From: an uncultured Desulfovibrio sp.
GTDB lineage: Bacteria > Desulfobacterota > Desulfovibrionia > Desulfovibrionales > Desulfovibrionaceae
Length of the DNA stretch: 64,000 bases
Assembly: GCA_944327285.1 (NCBI GenBank)
Contig: CALVHG010000002.1
Span: 1 to 64,000, forward strand
Direction of reading: 5' to 3'
Shown here one piece after another: positions 52,766-61,601 of this stretch. Made by a program: the position numbers and the translations under genes. The notes under the pieces are model-generated. The model was not told the origin of the DNA and ran no database searches. It saw nothing but the letters and a program-made list of their open reading frames with translations. Within the stretch, counting starts at the first letter, position 1. The number at the start of each line of letters is the position of its first letter.

Positions 52766-53551
52766 TTATTCGTGCTTCTTCAGGCCTTCGCTCTGGCCGA
52801 AGATGATGAGTTCCATCCAGTCGAGGGCGAAGTCGAGCGTATCCTCGTCTCGACTCATAATAGCGTTACGGCGTTCTTCGGAGATGTCCACGCGCGAGAA
52901 GATGTGCATTTGCGTGATGAGTTCGCGGAACTTGTCCAGCTGGTAGAGACAGAGGACGGCCATAGTGGCCATGCGGGCTTCCAGCGGCTTACCGGAGGCG
53001 CGGACCATGGACATCAGGCGCATATAGCGGTCGTTGGCGGCATTGAAGGTCCTCACACCCTGATCCGCCAGCCATTCCTGCGCCGTCCAGTCCCTGCCCT
53101 GATCAAAACCGTGGCAGTGGGGTTCGCGCACGATGAAGAAGCGCTCTTCCACGCCGTCGTGAGCCATCTTGGCCCCGCGTCCCAGCGGATAGCAGCGACA
53201 GGCGCCGGGTCTGTCCTCATAGACGGAGCAGCCGGCGGGCGTCACAAAGGGGCAGGGTTCGCCGGGACCTTCCAGCATGCGCAGCAGCGGCAGGGGGAAT
53301 CCCGTATCCGGGAAGGTGCGCATGCGGGTATGCGTGTTGAGGAAGGTTTCGCTGTCCATGCCGAAATGACGCCGCAGGCGCAGCACGTCATAAGGGGTGA
53401 GCGGCAGAGTCAGTTCCGCACAGCAGCGATTGAAACAGGGCACGTCCGGGTTGCAGGCAAAACAGAAAGTTTTGCCGGGCTCCAGCTCCGGCAGGTTTTC
53501 GAGAAATTCGCGGCTGGCATCATCCATTACGGCTTCGGGGGTTTCGCTCAT
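52766..53551 (-). CDS. YkgJ family cysteine-cluster protein
   Basis: The 261-residue protein has the YkgJ (UPF0153) Cys pattern: FCFACNPDVPCFNRCCAELTLPLTPYDVLRLRRHFG, then CPFVTPAGCSVYEDRPGACRCYPLGRG, and a late HCHGFDQG. About eight Cys could bind a metal or Fe-S cluster. Function is unknown. The AAGGA ribosome-binding site precedes ATG 53551. Confidence 0.85.
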   Translation of the reverse strand: MSETPEAVMDDASREFLENLPELEPGKTFCFACNPDVPCFNRCCAELTLPLTPYDVLRLRRHFGMDSETFLNTHTRMRTFPDTGFPLPLLRMLEGPGEPCPFVTPAGCSVYEDRPGACRCYPLGRGAKMAHDGVEERFFIVREPHCHGFDQGRDWTAQEWLADQGVRTFNAANDRYMRLMSMVRASGKPLEARMATMAVLCLYQLDKFRELITQMHIFSRVDISEERRNAIMSRDEDTLDFALDWMELIIFGQSEGLKKHE

Positions 53552-53713
53552 GGAAAAATCCTTGGTTTGTGGGCATTGCGGCTGCGGCGGGGCGCGGCAT
53601 TAGCGCGTGGGCTGAGTGCTACAGGAATAAACCCCGCAAGGCCGTTGATTTTGCCTTCGGGGGACTGTCGCCGCCGGGAGGGCGACGATAGTCCCGCACC
53701 GTTTCATCCTTCA

Positions 53714-53800
53714 GATAAAAGCGCGCTGGGGAAGGGATGGGGGGCTTGGGGGGAAGGGAAACCCTTCTCGCGCTAGCAGAAGGGTTTCCCTTCCCCCCAA
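53714..53800 (+). repeat. Repeat B, typical copy
   Basis: ATAAAAGCGCGCTGGGGAAGG, GGGGGGCTTGGGGGGAAGGG, loop CTTCTCGCGCTAGCAGAAG, arm GGGTTTCCCTTCCCCCC. It lies 23 bp beyond the hisG stop and serves as reference for the short form. Confidence 0.85.
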
Positions 53801-53823
53801 CATTTTACGAAGATAGTTCCCCT

Positions 53824-54717
53824 CTAGATGACCTTGTTCAGGGCGTATTCAATGATGCCTTCGGCGCCGGCCTTACGCAGGCGCGGGATCAGATCGCGCA
53901 CGACGTCAATATTGACGACGGTTTCCACGGAGAGCCAGCGGTTGTCCTGAAGGGGGGAAACCGTGGGCGAATTGAGGGAAGGCAGCATGCCGAGGATGGC
54001 GTCGAGATTGTCGGCGGGCGCGTTCATCTTGATGGCCACGAGGCTTTCGGCGCGCAGCGCGCCTTCCAGCAGCAGAGTGATCTGCTCGATCTTGGCGCGC
54101 TTTTCGGGATTGTTCATGGCGTCCTTGTTGGCGATAAGCACAGGATAGGAGCACATGACTTCGTCGATGATGCGCAGGCCGTGGGCGCGGATGGTGGTTC
54201 CGGTTTCGGTCACTTCCACAATGCCGTCGGCCAGGCCTTCCACCACCTTGGCTTCGGTGGCGCCCCAGGAATAGAAGATATTGACGTTGATGCCCAGACG
54301 GTCGAAGTAGCGGCTGGTCAGTCCCTTAAGTTCCGTGGCAATGCGCTTGCCTTCGAGATCGCGGGGGTTCTGATAGGGGGAATCCCCGGCTACGGCCAGC
54401 ACCCAGCGGCAGGGGCGGTTGGAGGTCTTGGAGTAAACGAGATCCGCAATGCGCACGACCTTGTCCTCAAGGCCACACTCCATGAGCCAGTCCAGACCGA
54501 CGATGCCGAGATCGAGAATCCCCGCCTCGATATAGCCGCCGATTTCCTGCACGCGGCAGAGCGAAGCGGCGATGGTGGGATCGTTGATGTCGGGGAAGTA
54601 GTTGCGGGTATGCTTGCGGATTTTCCAGCCGGCGCGTTCAAACAGGTTGATGGTGGCGTCTTCCAGCGAGCCCTTGGGCACGCCGAGCTTGAGAATGGTC
54701 TGGCTTTCAGCGGTCAT
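53824..54717 (-). CDS. hisG: ATP phosphoribosyltransferase (long form)
   Basis: HisG joins ATP and PRPP in the first step of histidine synthesis. The 297-residue protein is the long, self-regulated form. Its catalytic domain has LKLGVPKGSLEDATINLFERAGW, DLGIVGLDWLME, IATELKGLTSRYFDRLGI, and the PRPP loop GIVEVTETGTTIRAHGLRIID. The C-terminal ACT-like histidine-binding domain (about 220-295) has MNAPADNLDAILGMLPSLNSPTVSPL. AAAGGAAA precedes ATG 54717. hisI lies upstream with a repeat A between. Confidence 0.95.
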   Translation of the reverse strand: MTAESQTILKLGVPKGSLEDATINLFERAGWKIRKHTRNYFPDINDPTIAASLCRVQEIGGYIEAGILDLGIVGLDWLMECGLEDKVVRIADLVYSKTSNRPCRWVLAVAGDSPYQNPRDLEGKRIATELKGLTSRYFDRLGINVNIFYSWGATEAKVVEGLADGIVEVTETGTTIRAHGLRIIDEVMCSYPVLIANKDAMNNPEKRAKIEQITLLLEGALRAESLVAIKMNAPADNLDAILGMLPSLNSPTVSPLQDNRWLSVETVVNIDVVRDLIPRLRKAGAEGIIEYALNKVI

Positions 54718-54865
54718 GATACATTTCCTTTGAGGCGATCCTGCGGGGCAGGACGTGAAACTGTGGCGTCGTGGCATCGGGCGCGGTTGCGCCCCTGCGC
54801 AAGCGTGACGCCGGAGCATGGCGCGGACGGTACGGCTGCGTCACGAATGCGTGACGTCGTGCATC

Positions 54866-55012
54866 TGGAGCATTCTAGTTTGAGACGCGCGTTGCGTTTC
54901 AAACCATACGGCCTGTCGTTTCCGGAAAAAGCGCGGTTTTTCCGCTTTCTTCAGGCCGGGCGGCGCTGTGCGGGCGCCTCGCGTTTTACCTTTTTGAAAG
55001 ATAAATGCCTTA
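54866..55012 (+). repeat. Repeat A, full copy between hisI and hisG
   Basis: TGGAGCATTCTAGTTTG to AAAGATAAATGCCTTA. On the minus strand its first bases, TAAGGC, provide the TAA stop of hisI. Confidence 0.85.
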
Positions 55013-55408
55013 TTTGCCGTAGACCGCAGCCGGATCAAAGACCTGCGGCGAGCACATGTGTTCCTCGCCGTTTTTCCATTCGCGGAAAAAGCAGGAGCGC
55101 CGTCCCGTATGGCAGGCAGCCCCGCCAATTTGCTCTATCAAAAGCAGAATCGTGTCGGCGTCGCAATCAAGGCGTATGGCCTGAACCTTCTGGACATTGC
55201 CCGATGTGCCGCCCTTATGCCAGAGTTCCTGCCGGCTGCGGCTCCAGTAATGGGCCTCGCCCGTGCGCAAGGTCGCGTTCCAGGCGTTTTCATCCATATA
55301 GGCGAGCATCAGCACTTCCCCGGTGGCGGCATCCTGCGCAATGGCAGGGACCAGGCCTTTGGAGAAATCAGGGGCAAAGCTCGGCGGCGGCAAGGGGGCG
55401 TGAGACAC
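55010..55408 (-). CDS. hisI: Phosphoribosyl-AMP cyclohydrolase
   Basis: HisI opens the adenine ring of PR-AMP in histidine synthesis. The 132-residue protein has [65 protein letters not shown], and [12 protein letters not shown], with the Asp-Cys-Asp metal site and two further Cys. I start at GTG 55408, where GGAGG lies 5 nt upstream; TTG 55423 is another possibility. Its TAA stop belongs to a repeat A. Confidence 0.93.
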   Translation of the reverse strand: MSHAPLPPPSFAPDFSKGLVPAIAQDAATGEVLMLAYMDENAWNATLRTGEAHYWSRSRQELWHKGGTSGNVQKVQAIRLDCDADTILLLIEQIGGAACHTGRRSCFFREWKNGEEHMCSPQVFDPAAVYGK

Positions 55409-55423
55409 GGGGTCCTCCGGCAA

Positions 55424-55855
55424 GAGATAGTTCTGGTGATCGTGGTGTGCGTCCGAACAGGGCTGTCCGAGGCGTCAATGCCTTGGCAGCCTAGCGCCAA
55501 AGCCCGGCCAACGCAAGGCGCGAAGGGGCAAAATACCTGCGCGGGGCGCCGTTGCGGGCAGCGATAGCGTCGCTTCCGCCGCCGACGGGCAAGGCTTTAC
55601 ACAAGGGAGAGAACTCGCTAGAACTTGTCTAGAAGTTGTTTCGTCAGCTCCCTGCCTGATGCAGTTGCCGATGGCGGCCTTCCCCGGCTTTCCGGCGGCG
55701 CGGCGTCCGCTGTGTCGCCTGATCTTTTTGCTGCCTGTCTTCTTTTTTGTCCCAGGGCTGCCGTCTGTCTGCCGCGACATTCAGACATGCGGGACGGGCA
55801 ACACAGAACTTTTTCAATCCCGTCGGCGTGTTTGTCCCGGCGGAGCGGATATTCC
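55424..55855. other. Intergenic stretch without a supported gene
   Basis: This 430-bp region lies between the divergent hisI and helicase genes. The frame upstream of the helicase stays open back to 55625 but shows no family resemblance. GAACTTGTCTAGAAGTTG at 55620-55637 is a small imperfect palindrome. Promoters for both genes are expected here, but none is convincing. Confidence 0.5.
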
Positions 55856-57547
55856 ATGACTCAGGAACATAACGACGAGTATTCTTCTTCCGACGATCTT
55901 TCTTCTTTTGCCATCAGCGAGCCCGAAAATGCCCTGCCGCGCGTGGGGCTGAACGATGTGCCGGAGACTTTGCGCGCAGCCTGCGCGCGGGCCGGCTGGA
56001 CGCAGCTCATGCCGGTGCAGTCCCTGGCGCTGCCCTATCTGCTGGCCGGGCGCGATATCATGGTGCAGTCCCGCACAGGCAGCGGAAAGACCGGCTGCTA
56101 TCTGCTGCCCATGCTGCCGCATCTCGATCCTGCGTTGCTGGCCCCCCAGGCGCTGGTGCTGGTGCCGACGCGCGAGCTGGCGGTGCAGGTGGAACACGAG
56201 GCCGCGACGCTGTTTGAAGGGACCGGCCTGCGTACCGTGGCCGTCTATGGCGGCGTAGGTTACAAGAAACAGATTGAAGCGTTGCGCGGCGGAGCTCAGG
56301 TGCTGGTCGGTACGCCGGGGCGCGTGCTTGACCACCTGCTGCGCCATACGCTCGATCTTGAGGCCTTGCGGGTCCTGGTCTTTGACGAGGCGGATCGCAT
56401 GCTGTCCATCGGCTTCTATCCCGATATGAAGGAAGTGCAGCGCTATCTGCCGCGTCGGCGTATTCATACCTGCCTGTTTTCGGCAACCTATCCCCCGCAT
56501 GTGCTCAAGCTGGCGGGCGAGTTCATGACCAGCCCCGACATGCTGTCGCTGTCCTGCAAGGAAGTGCATGTGGCGGAGGTGCAGCACCTTTTCTGTCGCG
56601 CCAAGCCCATGGAAAAGGACCGCGTGCTGGTGCGCCTGCTGGAGACGGAAAATCCCGCTTCGGCTATTATTTTTTGCAATACCAAGGCCAACGTGCATTA
56701 CGTGACCGACGTGCTGAAGGGCTTCGGCTATAATGCTGACGAGCTTTCGGCCGATTTGAGTCAGAATAAGCGTGAAGCTGTGCTGGACAAGATCCGGCAG
56801 GGACGGCTTCAGTATCTGGTGGCGACCGATGTGGCGGCGCGGGGGATCGATATTCCCCAGTTGTCGCACGTCTTTCTGTACGAGCCGCCGGAAGATCACG
56901 AGTGTTATATTCACCGCGCCGGGCGCACAGGTCGCGCCGGGGCCGCGGGAACAGTTATTTCTCTGGTCGATGTCATGCAGCTTATGGAGCTTGAGCGCAT
57001 TGCCGGGCATTTCCGCATTGGCTTGCGGGAGCTGGCGGCGCCTTCCGAGGCGGATGTGGCGGCGGCCGTGGGGCAGCGGCTTGTCACTGTGCTGGAGGCG
57101 CGCTTCCGGGGCATGACCGGCCTGGAAAAAATGCGCGCCGCGCGCTATGTGCCGCTGGCCCGAACGCTGGCGGGCATGTCGTCGGGCGAGACCGACGTCG
57201 CCGCTGCCGACGAGGACGATACTCTGCTTCTGGCGATGCTGCTGGATGCCTGCCATCAGCAGAGTCTGCGTGAAACGCGCTTCCCCGATGCCGGGAACGA
57301 GGACAGCGGGCAGGCGCGCAAGGAACGCAGCCGCGGCGGTCGCGGACGCAGACGCCGCGAAAGCGGCCGCAAGGAAAGCTCCGCGGAACCGGAGGCAAAC
57401 GGCGGGGCAGACGCCGTGCCGCAGGATTCCGCCGAGGGGGGCGAACAGGCCGGGAAAAAGCGTCGCCGGCGTCGGTCGCGGCGTTCTTCGGGCGGCAATT
57501 CCGCGCGGGAGGCAGCCGCGGCGGATGCGCCGGGGCAGGATTCCTGA
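55856..57547 (+). CDS. DEAD-box ATP-dependent RNA helicase with basic tail
   Basis: The 563-residue protein has the DEAD-box motifs in order: Q-motif region WTQLMPVQSLALP, SRTGSGKT (I), VPTRELA (Ia), GTPGR (Ib), FDEAD (II), FSAT (III), AIIFCNTKANV (IV), VATDVAARGIDI (V) and HRAGRTGRAG (VI). The last 100 residues form a charged Arg/Lys-rich, probably disordered tail (ERSRGGRGRRRRESGRK and KKRRRRRSRRSS). It probably unwinds RNA in ribosome assembly or decay. ATG 55856 follows CGGAGCGG. Confidence 0.92.
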   Translation: MTQEHNDEYSSSDDLSSFAISEPENALPRVGLNDVPETLRAACARAGWTQLMPVQSLALPYLLAGRDIMVQSRTGSGKTGCYLLPMLPHLDPALLAPQALVLVPTRELAVQVEHEAATLFEGTGLRTVAVYGGVGYKKQIEALRGGAQVLVGTPGRVLDHLLRHTLDLEALRVLVFDEADRMLSIGFYPDMKEVQRYLPRRRIHTCLFSATYPPHVLKLAGEFMTSPDMLSLSCKEVHVAEVQHLFCRAKPMEKDRVLVRLLETENPASAIIFCNTKANVHYVTDVLKGFGYNADELSADLSQNKREAVLDKIRQGRLQYLVATDVAARGIDIPQLSHVFLYEPPEDHECYIHRAGRTGRAGAAGTVISLVDVMQLMELERIAGHFRIGLRELAAPSEADVAAAVGQRLVTVLEARFRGMTGLEKMRAARYVPLARTLAGMSSGETDVAAADEDDTLLLAMLLDACHQQSLRETRFPDAGNEDSGQARKERSRGGRGRRRRESGRKESSAEPEANGGADAVPQDSAEGGEQAGKKRRRRRSRRSSGGNSAREAAAADAPGQDS

Positions 57548-57739
57548 CCCCGGAAACGACGCTCGTTCCGACATTGTCCTGACGCGGCGATACTGTTTTT
57601 CGTCGGTCGGGCTGTTGTGGCAGGACGTTTCCAGGAGCGGGTTCAGCGCTGGAGGAAAACCGTCCGGGCGACATCCTTCAGGGGGATGTCGACTGTCCTG
57701 TTGCGGCATCGGCAGAGGCGACACAAGGAGCGGAGAGGG

Positions 57740-58228
57740 ATGCAAGAGGATTGCAGCGCGGCTGTCGCCCTGAGCGACGAGGAGACGTACGCGCGACAGG
57801 CTCGGGAGAATTTTCGCGCACTCCTGAATGACATGTGTTTTTTTGAGGAACTGTCCATTCTGGGACTGGGACGTTTTCAGTTTTCGCGGCGTCGCAGAAT
57901 GGTTGCCGAGTTCCGCAGCGTGTATATGGCGGTCTGGCGTCTGGCGCTGGGCTCGTCCTTTCCGGAAGAAGCGGACGCTATTTTTGCCGCCTTTTGCCAG
58001 GAGTATTTGCGGCGTTCCCGTGATCGGCAGGCTCAGGACATCGTGCGGAAGGCGGAAGAGTACTGGCATATGCTGCGCGATGCTTCCGCAAAGGATTTTC
58101 GCAGTCTTGCAGAGCATCTGGCGAATCTTTCGGCGCGCTGTGACGAGGAACACAGGCAGGCCGTCACGCTCAAACTGGCCCTGCATATTCGGACTGTATA
58201 TCGTCTGATTTTTGATCGCCTCATATGA
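57740..58228 (+). CDS. Helical protein of unknown function
   Basis: The 162-residue protein is almost entirely helical and charged, with ARQARENFRALLNDMCFFEELSIL, RRRRMVAEFRSVYMAVWRLAL and RRSRDRQAQDIVRKAEEYW. No signal peptide or metal motif is seen and I do not recognise a family. AAGGAGCGGAGAG precedes ATG 57740. It may be co-transcribed with the helicase gene 190 bp upstream. Confidence 0.65.
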   Translation: MQEDCSAAVALSDEETYARQARENFRALLNDMCFFEELSILGLGRFQFSRRRRMVAEFRSVYMAVWRLALGSSFPEEADAIFAAFCQEYLRRSRDRQAQDIVRKAEEYWHMLRDASAKDFRSLAEHLANLSARCDEEHRQAVTLKLALHIRTVYRLIFDRLI

Positions 58229-58255
58229 TGCCGGCGACGACATCGGATTGCGAAA

Positions 58256-58400
58256 TAAGCGTTTTACCTTTGCAAAAGGTAAAACGCGAGGCGGCGGTAC
58301 AGCGCCGCCCGGCCGAAGCGAGCGGGAAAACGCGCTCTTTCCGCGAAACGACAGGCCGTATAGTTTGAAACGCAACGCGTTTCAAACTGAAAATGCTCTA
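58256..58400 (-). repeat. Repeat A, full copy
   Basis: TAAGCGTTTTACCTTTGC to CTGAAAATGCTCTA. It separates the helical-protein gene from ribF and begins 28 bp after the stop. Confidence 0.92.
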
Positions 58401-58490
58401 GTGCATGGAAAAGGTGCGGGTACGCCCCGCCAGTTCGCCCTGTTCGTTTCATGGGAAACAGCGGGTATTTTCAGCAGGTAGTGTGTCAAA

Positions 58491-59426
58491 ATGATGAAGC
58501 AGACGAATTTTCCCACGGAACAGATGCCGGTCATTGACTCGGAACGCGGATGCTGTGTCACCATCGGCAACTTTGACGGTGTGCACAAAGGGCATCAGAC
58601 TCTGATTTCCCATGCGCTGGATTTTGCCCGTAAGGTGGGAATGGCCTGCGTTATCGTGACGTTCTGGCCTCATCCGCGTCTGGTGCTGGGTAAGGAGCAT
58701 GTCCCGCTGATGACCCGCGCCGCGCGTCTGGAAGCGCTGCGGGCATTGCAACCCGACCACGTCTGGGAGATTCCCTTTAATCGCCTGGTTGCGGGACTCT
58801 CCCCTGAGGATTTCGTCAAACAGTATCTGGTGCCGCTTTCCATGCGACGGCTGGTGGTGGGCCATGACTTCTCGCTGGGCAAGGGGCGCGCAGGCCAGCC
58901 CTGCATCCTTCAGAGCCTGGGCCGCGCCTACGGCTACACTATGGAACAGCTTGCGCCCGTGATGGAAGGCGGGAGCGTTGTCAGCTCCAGCCGTATTCGC
59001 CATTTTGTGGAACAGGGCGGCGTGGAGCTGGCGGCTCGTATGCTGGGGCATTATCATTTCTGCGACGGCGAAGTTATCCGCGGCGAAGGGCGCGGGGCCG
59101 GACTGGGCTTCCCCACGGCCAACCTGGCCCTGCCGGAAACGCTGCTGCCGCCTTCGGGGGTGTATGCTTCCCTGCTGGAAGTGAATGGCAAACGTCATGC
59201 CGCCGTGACTAATATCGGCAATAATCCTACCTTCGGCGGACAGAACATCGGCGTGGAAACCTTTGTGCTGGATGCTTCCGGCGATATGGATCTCTACGGC
59301 AAGCAGGTTCGCGTTCGCTTTGTGGAACAGCTGCGCCGGGAAAAACGTTTTTCCGGGCCGGAAGAACTGGCGGCCCAGATTGCTCGCGATGTGGAACAGG
59401 CTCGCGGCATTCTGGCGGGTATCTAA
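58491..59426 (+). CDS. ribF: Bifunctional riboflavin kinase / FAD synthetase
   Basis: RibF makes FMN and FAD from riboflavin. The 311-residue protein has an N-terminal nucleotidyltransferase domain (VTIGNFDGVHKGHQTLI, VIVTFWPHP, VVGHDFSLGKGRAG, VSSSRIR). A C-terminal kinase domain follows, with GEVIRGEGRGAGLGFPTANLAL, GVYAS, ITNIGNNPTF-like VTNIGNNPTFGG, and ETFVLD. Both are complete. The TAA stop is formed at the start of a truncated repeat A. Two adjacent ATG codons are possible starts. Confidence 0.95.
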   Translation: MMKQTNFPTEQMPVIDSERGCCVTIGNFDGVHKGHQTLISHALDFARKVGMACVIVTFWPHPRLVLGKEHVPLMTRAARLEALRALQPDHVWEIPFNRLVAGLSPEDFVKQYLVPLSMRRLVVGHDFSLGKGRAGQPCILQSLGRAYGYTMEQLAPVMEGGSVVSSSRIRHFVEQGGVELAARMLGHYHFCDGEVIRGEGRGAGLGFPTANLALPETLLPPSGVYASLLEVNGKRHAAVTNIGNNPTFGGQNIGVETFVLDASGDMDLYGKQVRVRFVEQLRREKRFSGPEELAAQIARDVEQARGILAGI

Positions 59427-59473
59427 AGCATTTTCAGTTTGAAATGCCTCGCGTTTCAAACCATACGGCCTGT
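59424..59473 (+). repeat. Repeat A, left part, cut at element C
   Basis: TAAAGCATTTTCAGTTTG and the first hairpin end at CCATACGGCCTGT. These last seven bases, GGCCTGT, are shared with the start of element C. TAA is the ribF stop. Confidence 0.8.
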
Positions 59474-59690
59474 TAACACTATTCGTAAGTTGTTTTGGGG
59501 GGAAGGGAACCCCCTCTGCTAGCGCGAGAGGTGTTTCCCTTCCCCCCAAGCCCCCCATCCCTTCCCCAGCGCGCTTTTATCGGGGAAAAGTCAGGAATAT
59601 GAGGCGACCCTGCCACCAAAGACAAGTGGCACGTGTGCAGCCTGTTTATTTTGTCTATTGAAATTATTGTAAAATTTGTGTTAACAGGCC
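59467..59690 (-). mobile_element. Element C, copy 2 (MITE-like), carrying a repeat B
   Basis: The terminal inverted repeats GGCCTGTTAACAC (59467-59479) and GTGTTAACAGGCC (59678-59690) are perfect. The interior is the reverse complement of copy 1, including TTTATTTTGTCTATTGAAATTATTG, with a short-form repeat B. It has A pieces on both sides: a left fragment before it and a full copy two bases after it. Confidence 0.65.
59494..59580 (-). repeat. Repeat B inside element C
   Basis: TTTGGGGGGAAGGGAACCCC, loop TCTGCTAGCGCGAGA, GGTGTTTCCCTTCCCCCCAA, then CCCCAGCGCGCTTTTAT. Confidence 0.8.
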
Positions 59691-59691
59691 C

Positions 59692-59839
59692 TAGAGCATT
59701 TTCAGTTTGAAACACTGCGCGTTTCAAACCATATGGCCTGTCGTTTCGCGGAAAAACGCGGTTTTTCCGCTCGCTTTGAGCCGGGCGGCGCTGTACCACG
59801 CGCCTCGCGTTTCACCTTTTTCAAAGTTGAAACGCTCTA
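59692..59839 (+). repeat. Repeat A, full copy after element C
   Basis: TAGAGCATTTTCAGTTTG to GTTGAAACGCTCTA, complete. Confidence 0.92.
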
Positions 59840-59913
59840 AAATTATCGCCGCGAGCAGCGTTTTTGCGGGGGGCCTCCTCCTGGCGGGCGCGGGCGATAG
59901 CATCTCCATCAAC

Positions 59914-59967
59914 AAACGCCCCCGACAGCGCGACATATTGCGTCGCGCTGTCGGGGGCGTCGTTTTT
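59914..59967. terminator. Strong hairpin terminator downstream of ppx
   Basis: ACGCCCCCGACAGCGCGAC pairs perfectly with GTCGCGCTGTCGGGGGCGT across 7 nt. A T5 run follows on the plus strand, and TTTG on the minus strand. It lies between ribF and the ppx 3' end. Confidence 0.85.
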
Positions 59968-59987
59968 CGCGGAGTGACCGGCGCGGA

Positions 59988-61601
59988 TCAGGCTTCGCGC
60001 TGGCATTCCAGTTCGATGTCTTTGGAGCCGAAAACCTTGCGGATGTTTTTCAGGCTGTGCCGCAGCTGTTCCATTTCAATGGGGCAGTCGTCGGCGGCGC
60101 TGACGCGCAGCAGGAGCCTGTCTTCCTGCTGGAGAAAGCGGGCTGTGCGGATAATCTGGCGATGGCTCTTGTCCATGCGTTCCGCCAGCAGCAGAAAGAG
60201 GGAGAGAGGACGGACCTCGGCGCGCATGTCGTCGTCGAGTTCGGTATACACGGGCGTCTTTTTGGTCGGGCGCTTGCGGTGAAAATAGGCCAGCGCCGCC
60301 AGCAGTTCCACCTCGCGCGCCGTGAAGCCCAGCAGTTCCGTATTGCGGATTAAATAGTGGCTGTGGGCATTGTGGCGGGAGAAGGAAATGAAGATGCCGA
60401 TATCGTGCAGCAGTCCGGCATAGTGGAGTATCTCCCGCAGGTTGGGAGACAAATCGTGCAGTCCCAGACTGCGGGAGCTGTCGAAGAGATCAAGCGCCAG
60501 ACGGGCGACATGGCGGGAGTGCTGTTCTTCGTAACCGCACTTGCGGGCCAGATGGAGCACGCTTTCCTTCCGCACGGGGTGAAAGCTGCCTTCCTTGTGC
60601 GGCTGGCGTCGGGTAATGTAGTCCACCAGCAGACCGTTTTGCAGATTGCGGTTGCTGATGCGCACGCTGTCGAAGCCCTGATCCTCCATGATGGTCTGGA
60701 GGATTGCCGCCCCGGCAATGATGACGTCGGCGCGGTTGGCGTTGATGCCGGGCAGGGCCTTGCGTTCCTTGAGCGTGCGGGCGCAAAGTTCCCGCACCAC
60801 GCGGCACAGGCCCGCATAGCTGAGAAGATCGCGGCGCTCGACCGGCTTTCGCCCCTGGGCCTGCGCGTCGGCCTCGTCCAGCGCGGCGGAGATTTCCGCG
60901 AGGTTCTGAGCCGTGCCGGAGCTGCCCACAGCTTCCGCGATAGTGAAGTCGGCGATGCGCTGGAAAGAATGCAGCGCGTTGTTGCGAATATAGTTCTGCA
61001 ACGCCGTATAGCGCTTGACGGGAACCGGTTTTTCTCCGTCGTCAAAGAACAGGTTCGACAAACGCACGCAGCCCAGTTTCATGGAGTCCAGATTGCGGCA
61101 TTCGTCGGAGCTGCCGACTATGAGTTCCGTGCTGCCGCCGCCGATGTCGATGAACAGACGCAGCGCGTCGGTATGCTCCAGTCCGCTGGAAACGCCGAGA
61201 TAAATCAGGCGGGCTTCTTCCTGCCCGGAAATGGCCGTGAAGGTGATGCCGGTCTTTTCCTTGACGCGGGCGAGAAAGTCTTCGCCGTTGGCGGCGTCGC
61301 GCACGGCGGCGGTGGCCACGGCAATGGTCTCGGTGACGCCGTAGACCTCGCACATGGACGCCATGCCCCGCAGTACGGCAATGGTGCGCGCCATGCTTTC
61401 TTCGCGAAGGCGGCCGTGCTGGAAGGCCCCTTCGCCCAGACGGACCATCTGTTTTACCTGATTGAGCACGGCATAAGAGCCGTCGGGTTGAACATGCGCC
61501 AGCATGAGACGCAGGGAGTTGCTGCCCAGGTCCATGATGGCGATGGTCTTTTCCTCCAGCACGGCGCGCGGATCGACGGTTATGCTTCCCGGCATGTGCA
61601 T
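59988..61601 (-). CDS. ppx: Exopolyphosphatase / (p)ppGpp phosphatase family protein with HD domain
   Basis: The 537-residue protein has an N-terminal Ppx/GppA phosphatase module of the actin-like fold: IAIMDLGSNSLRLMLAHV, TAAVRDAANGEDFL, ISGQEEARLIYLGV, LFIDIGGGSTELIVG and GSSGTAQNL. A C-terminal HD-type module (about 340-500) has EEQHSRHVARLALDLFD and ILHYAGLLHDIGIFIS. Ppx hydrolyses inorganic polyphosphate; family members may also act on pppGpp. ATG 61601 follows AAAGGA; ATG 61595 is also possible. Its start overlaps the HD-protein gene by 22 bp. A polyphosphate kinase gene lies upstream. Confidence 0.9.
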   Translation of the reverse strand: MHMPGSITVDPRAVLEEKTIAIMDLGSNSLRLMLAHVQPDGSYAVLNQVKQMVRLGEGAFQHGRLREESMARTIAVLRGMASMCEVYGVTETIAVATAAVRDAANGEDFLARVKEKTGITFTAISGQEEARLIYLGVSSGLEHTDALRLFIDIGGGSTELIVGSSDECRNLDSMKLGCVRLSNLFFDDGEKPVPVKRYTALQNYIRNNALHSFQRIADFTIAEAVGSSGTAQNLAEISAALDEADAQAQGRKPVERRDLLSYAGLCRVVRELCARTLKERKALPGINANRADVIIAGAAILQTIMEDQGFDSVRISNRNLQNGLLVDYITRRQPHKEGSFHPVRKESVLHLARKCGYEEQHSRHVARLALDLFDSSRSLGLHDLSPNLREILHYAGLLHDIGIFISFSRHNAHSHYLIRNTELLGFTAREVELLAALAYFHRKRPTKKTPVYTELDDDMRAEVRPLSLFLLLAERMDKSHRQIIRTARFLQQEDRLLLRVSAADDCPIEMEQLRHSLKNIRKVFGSKDIELECQREA

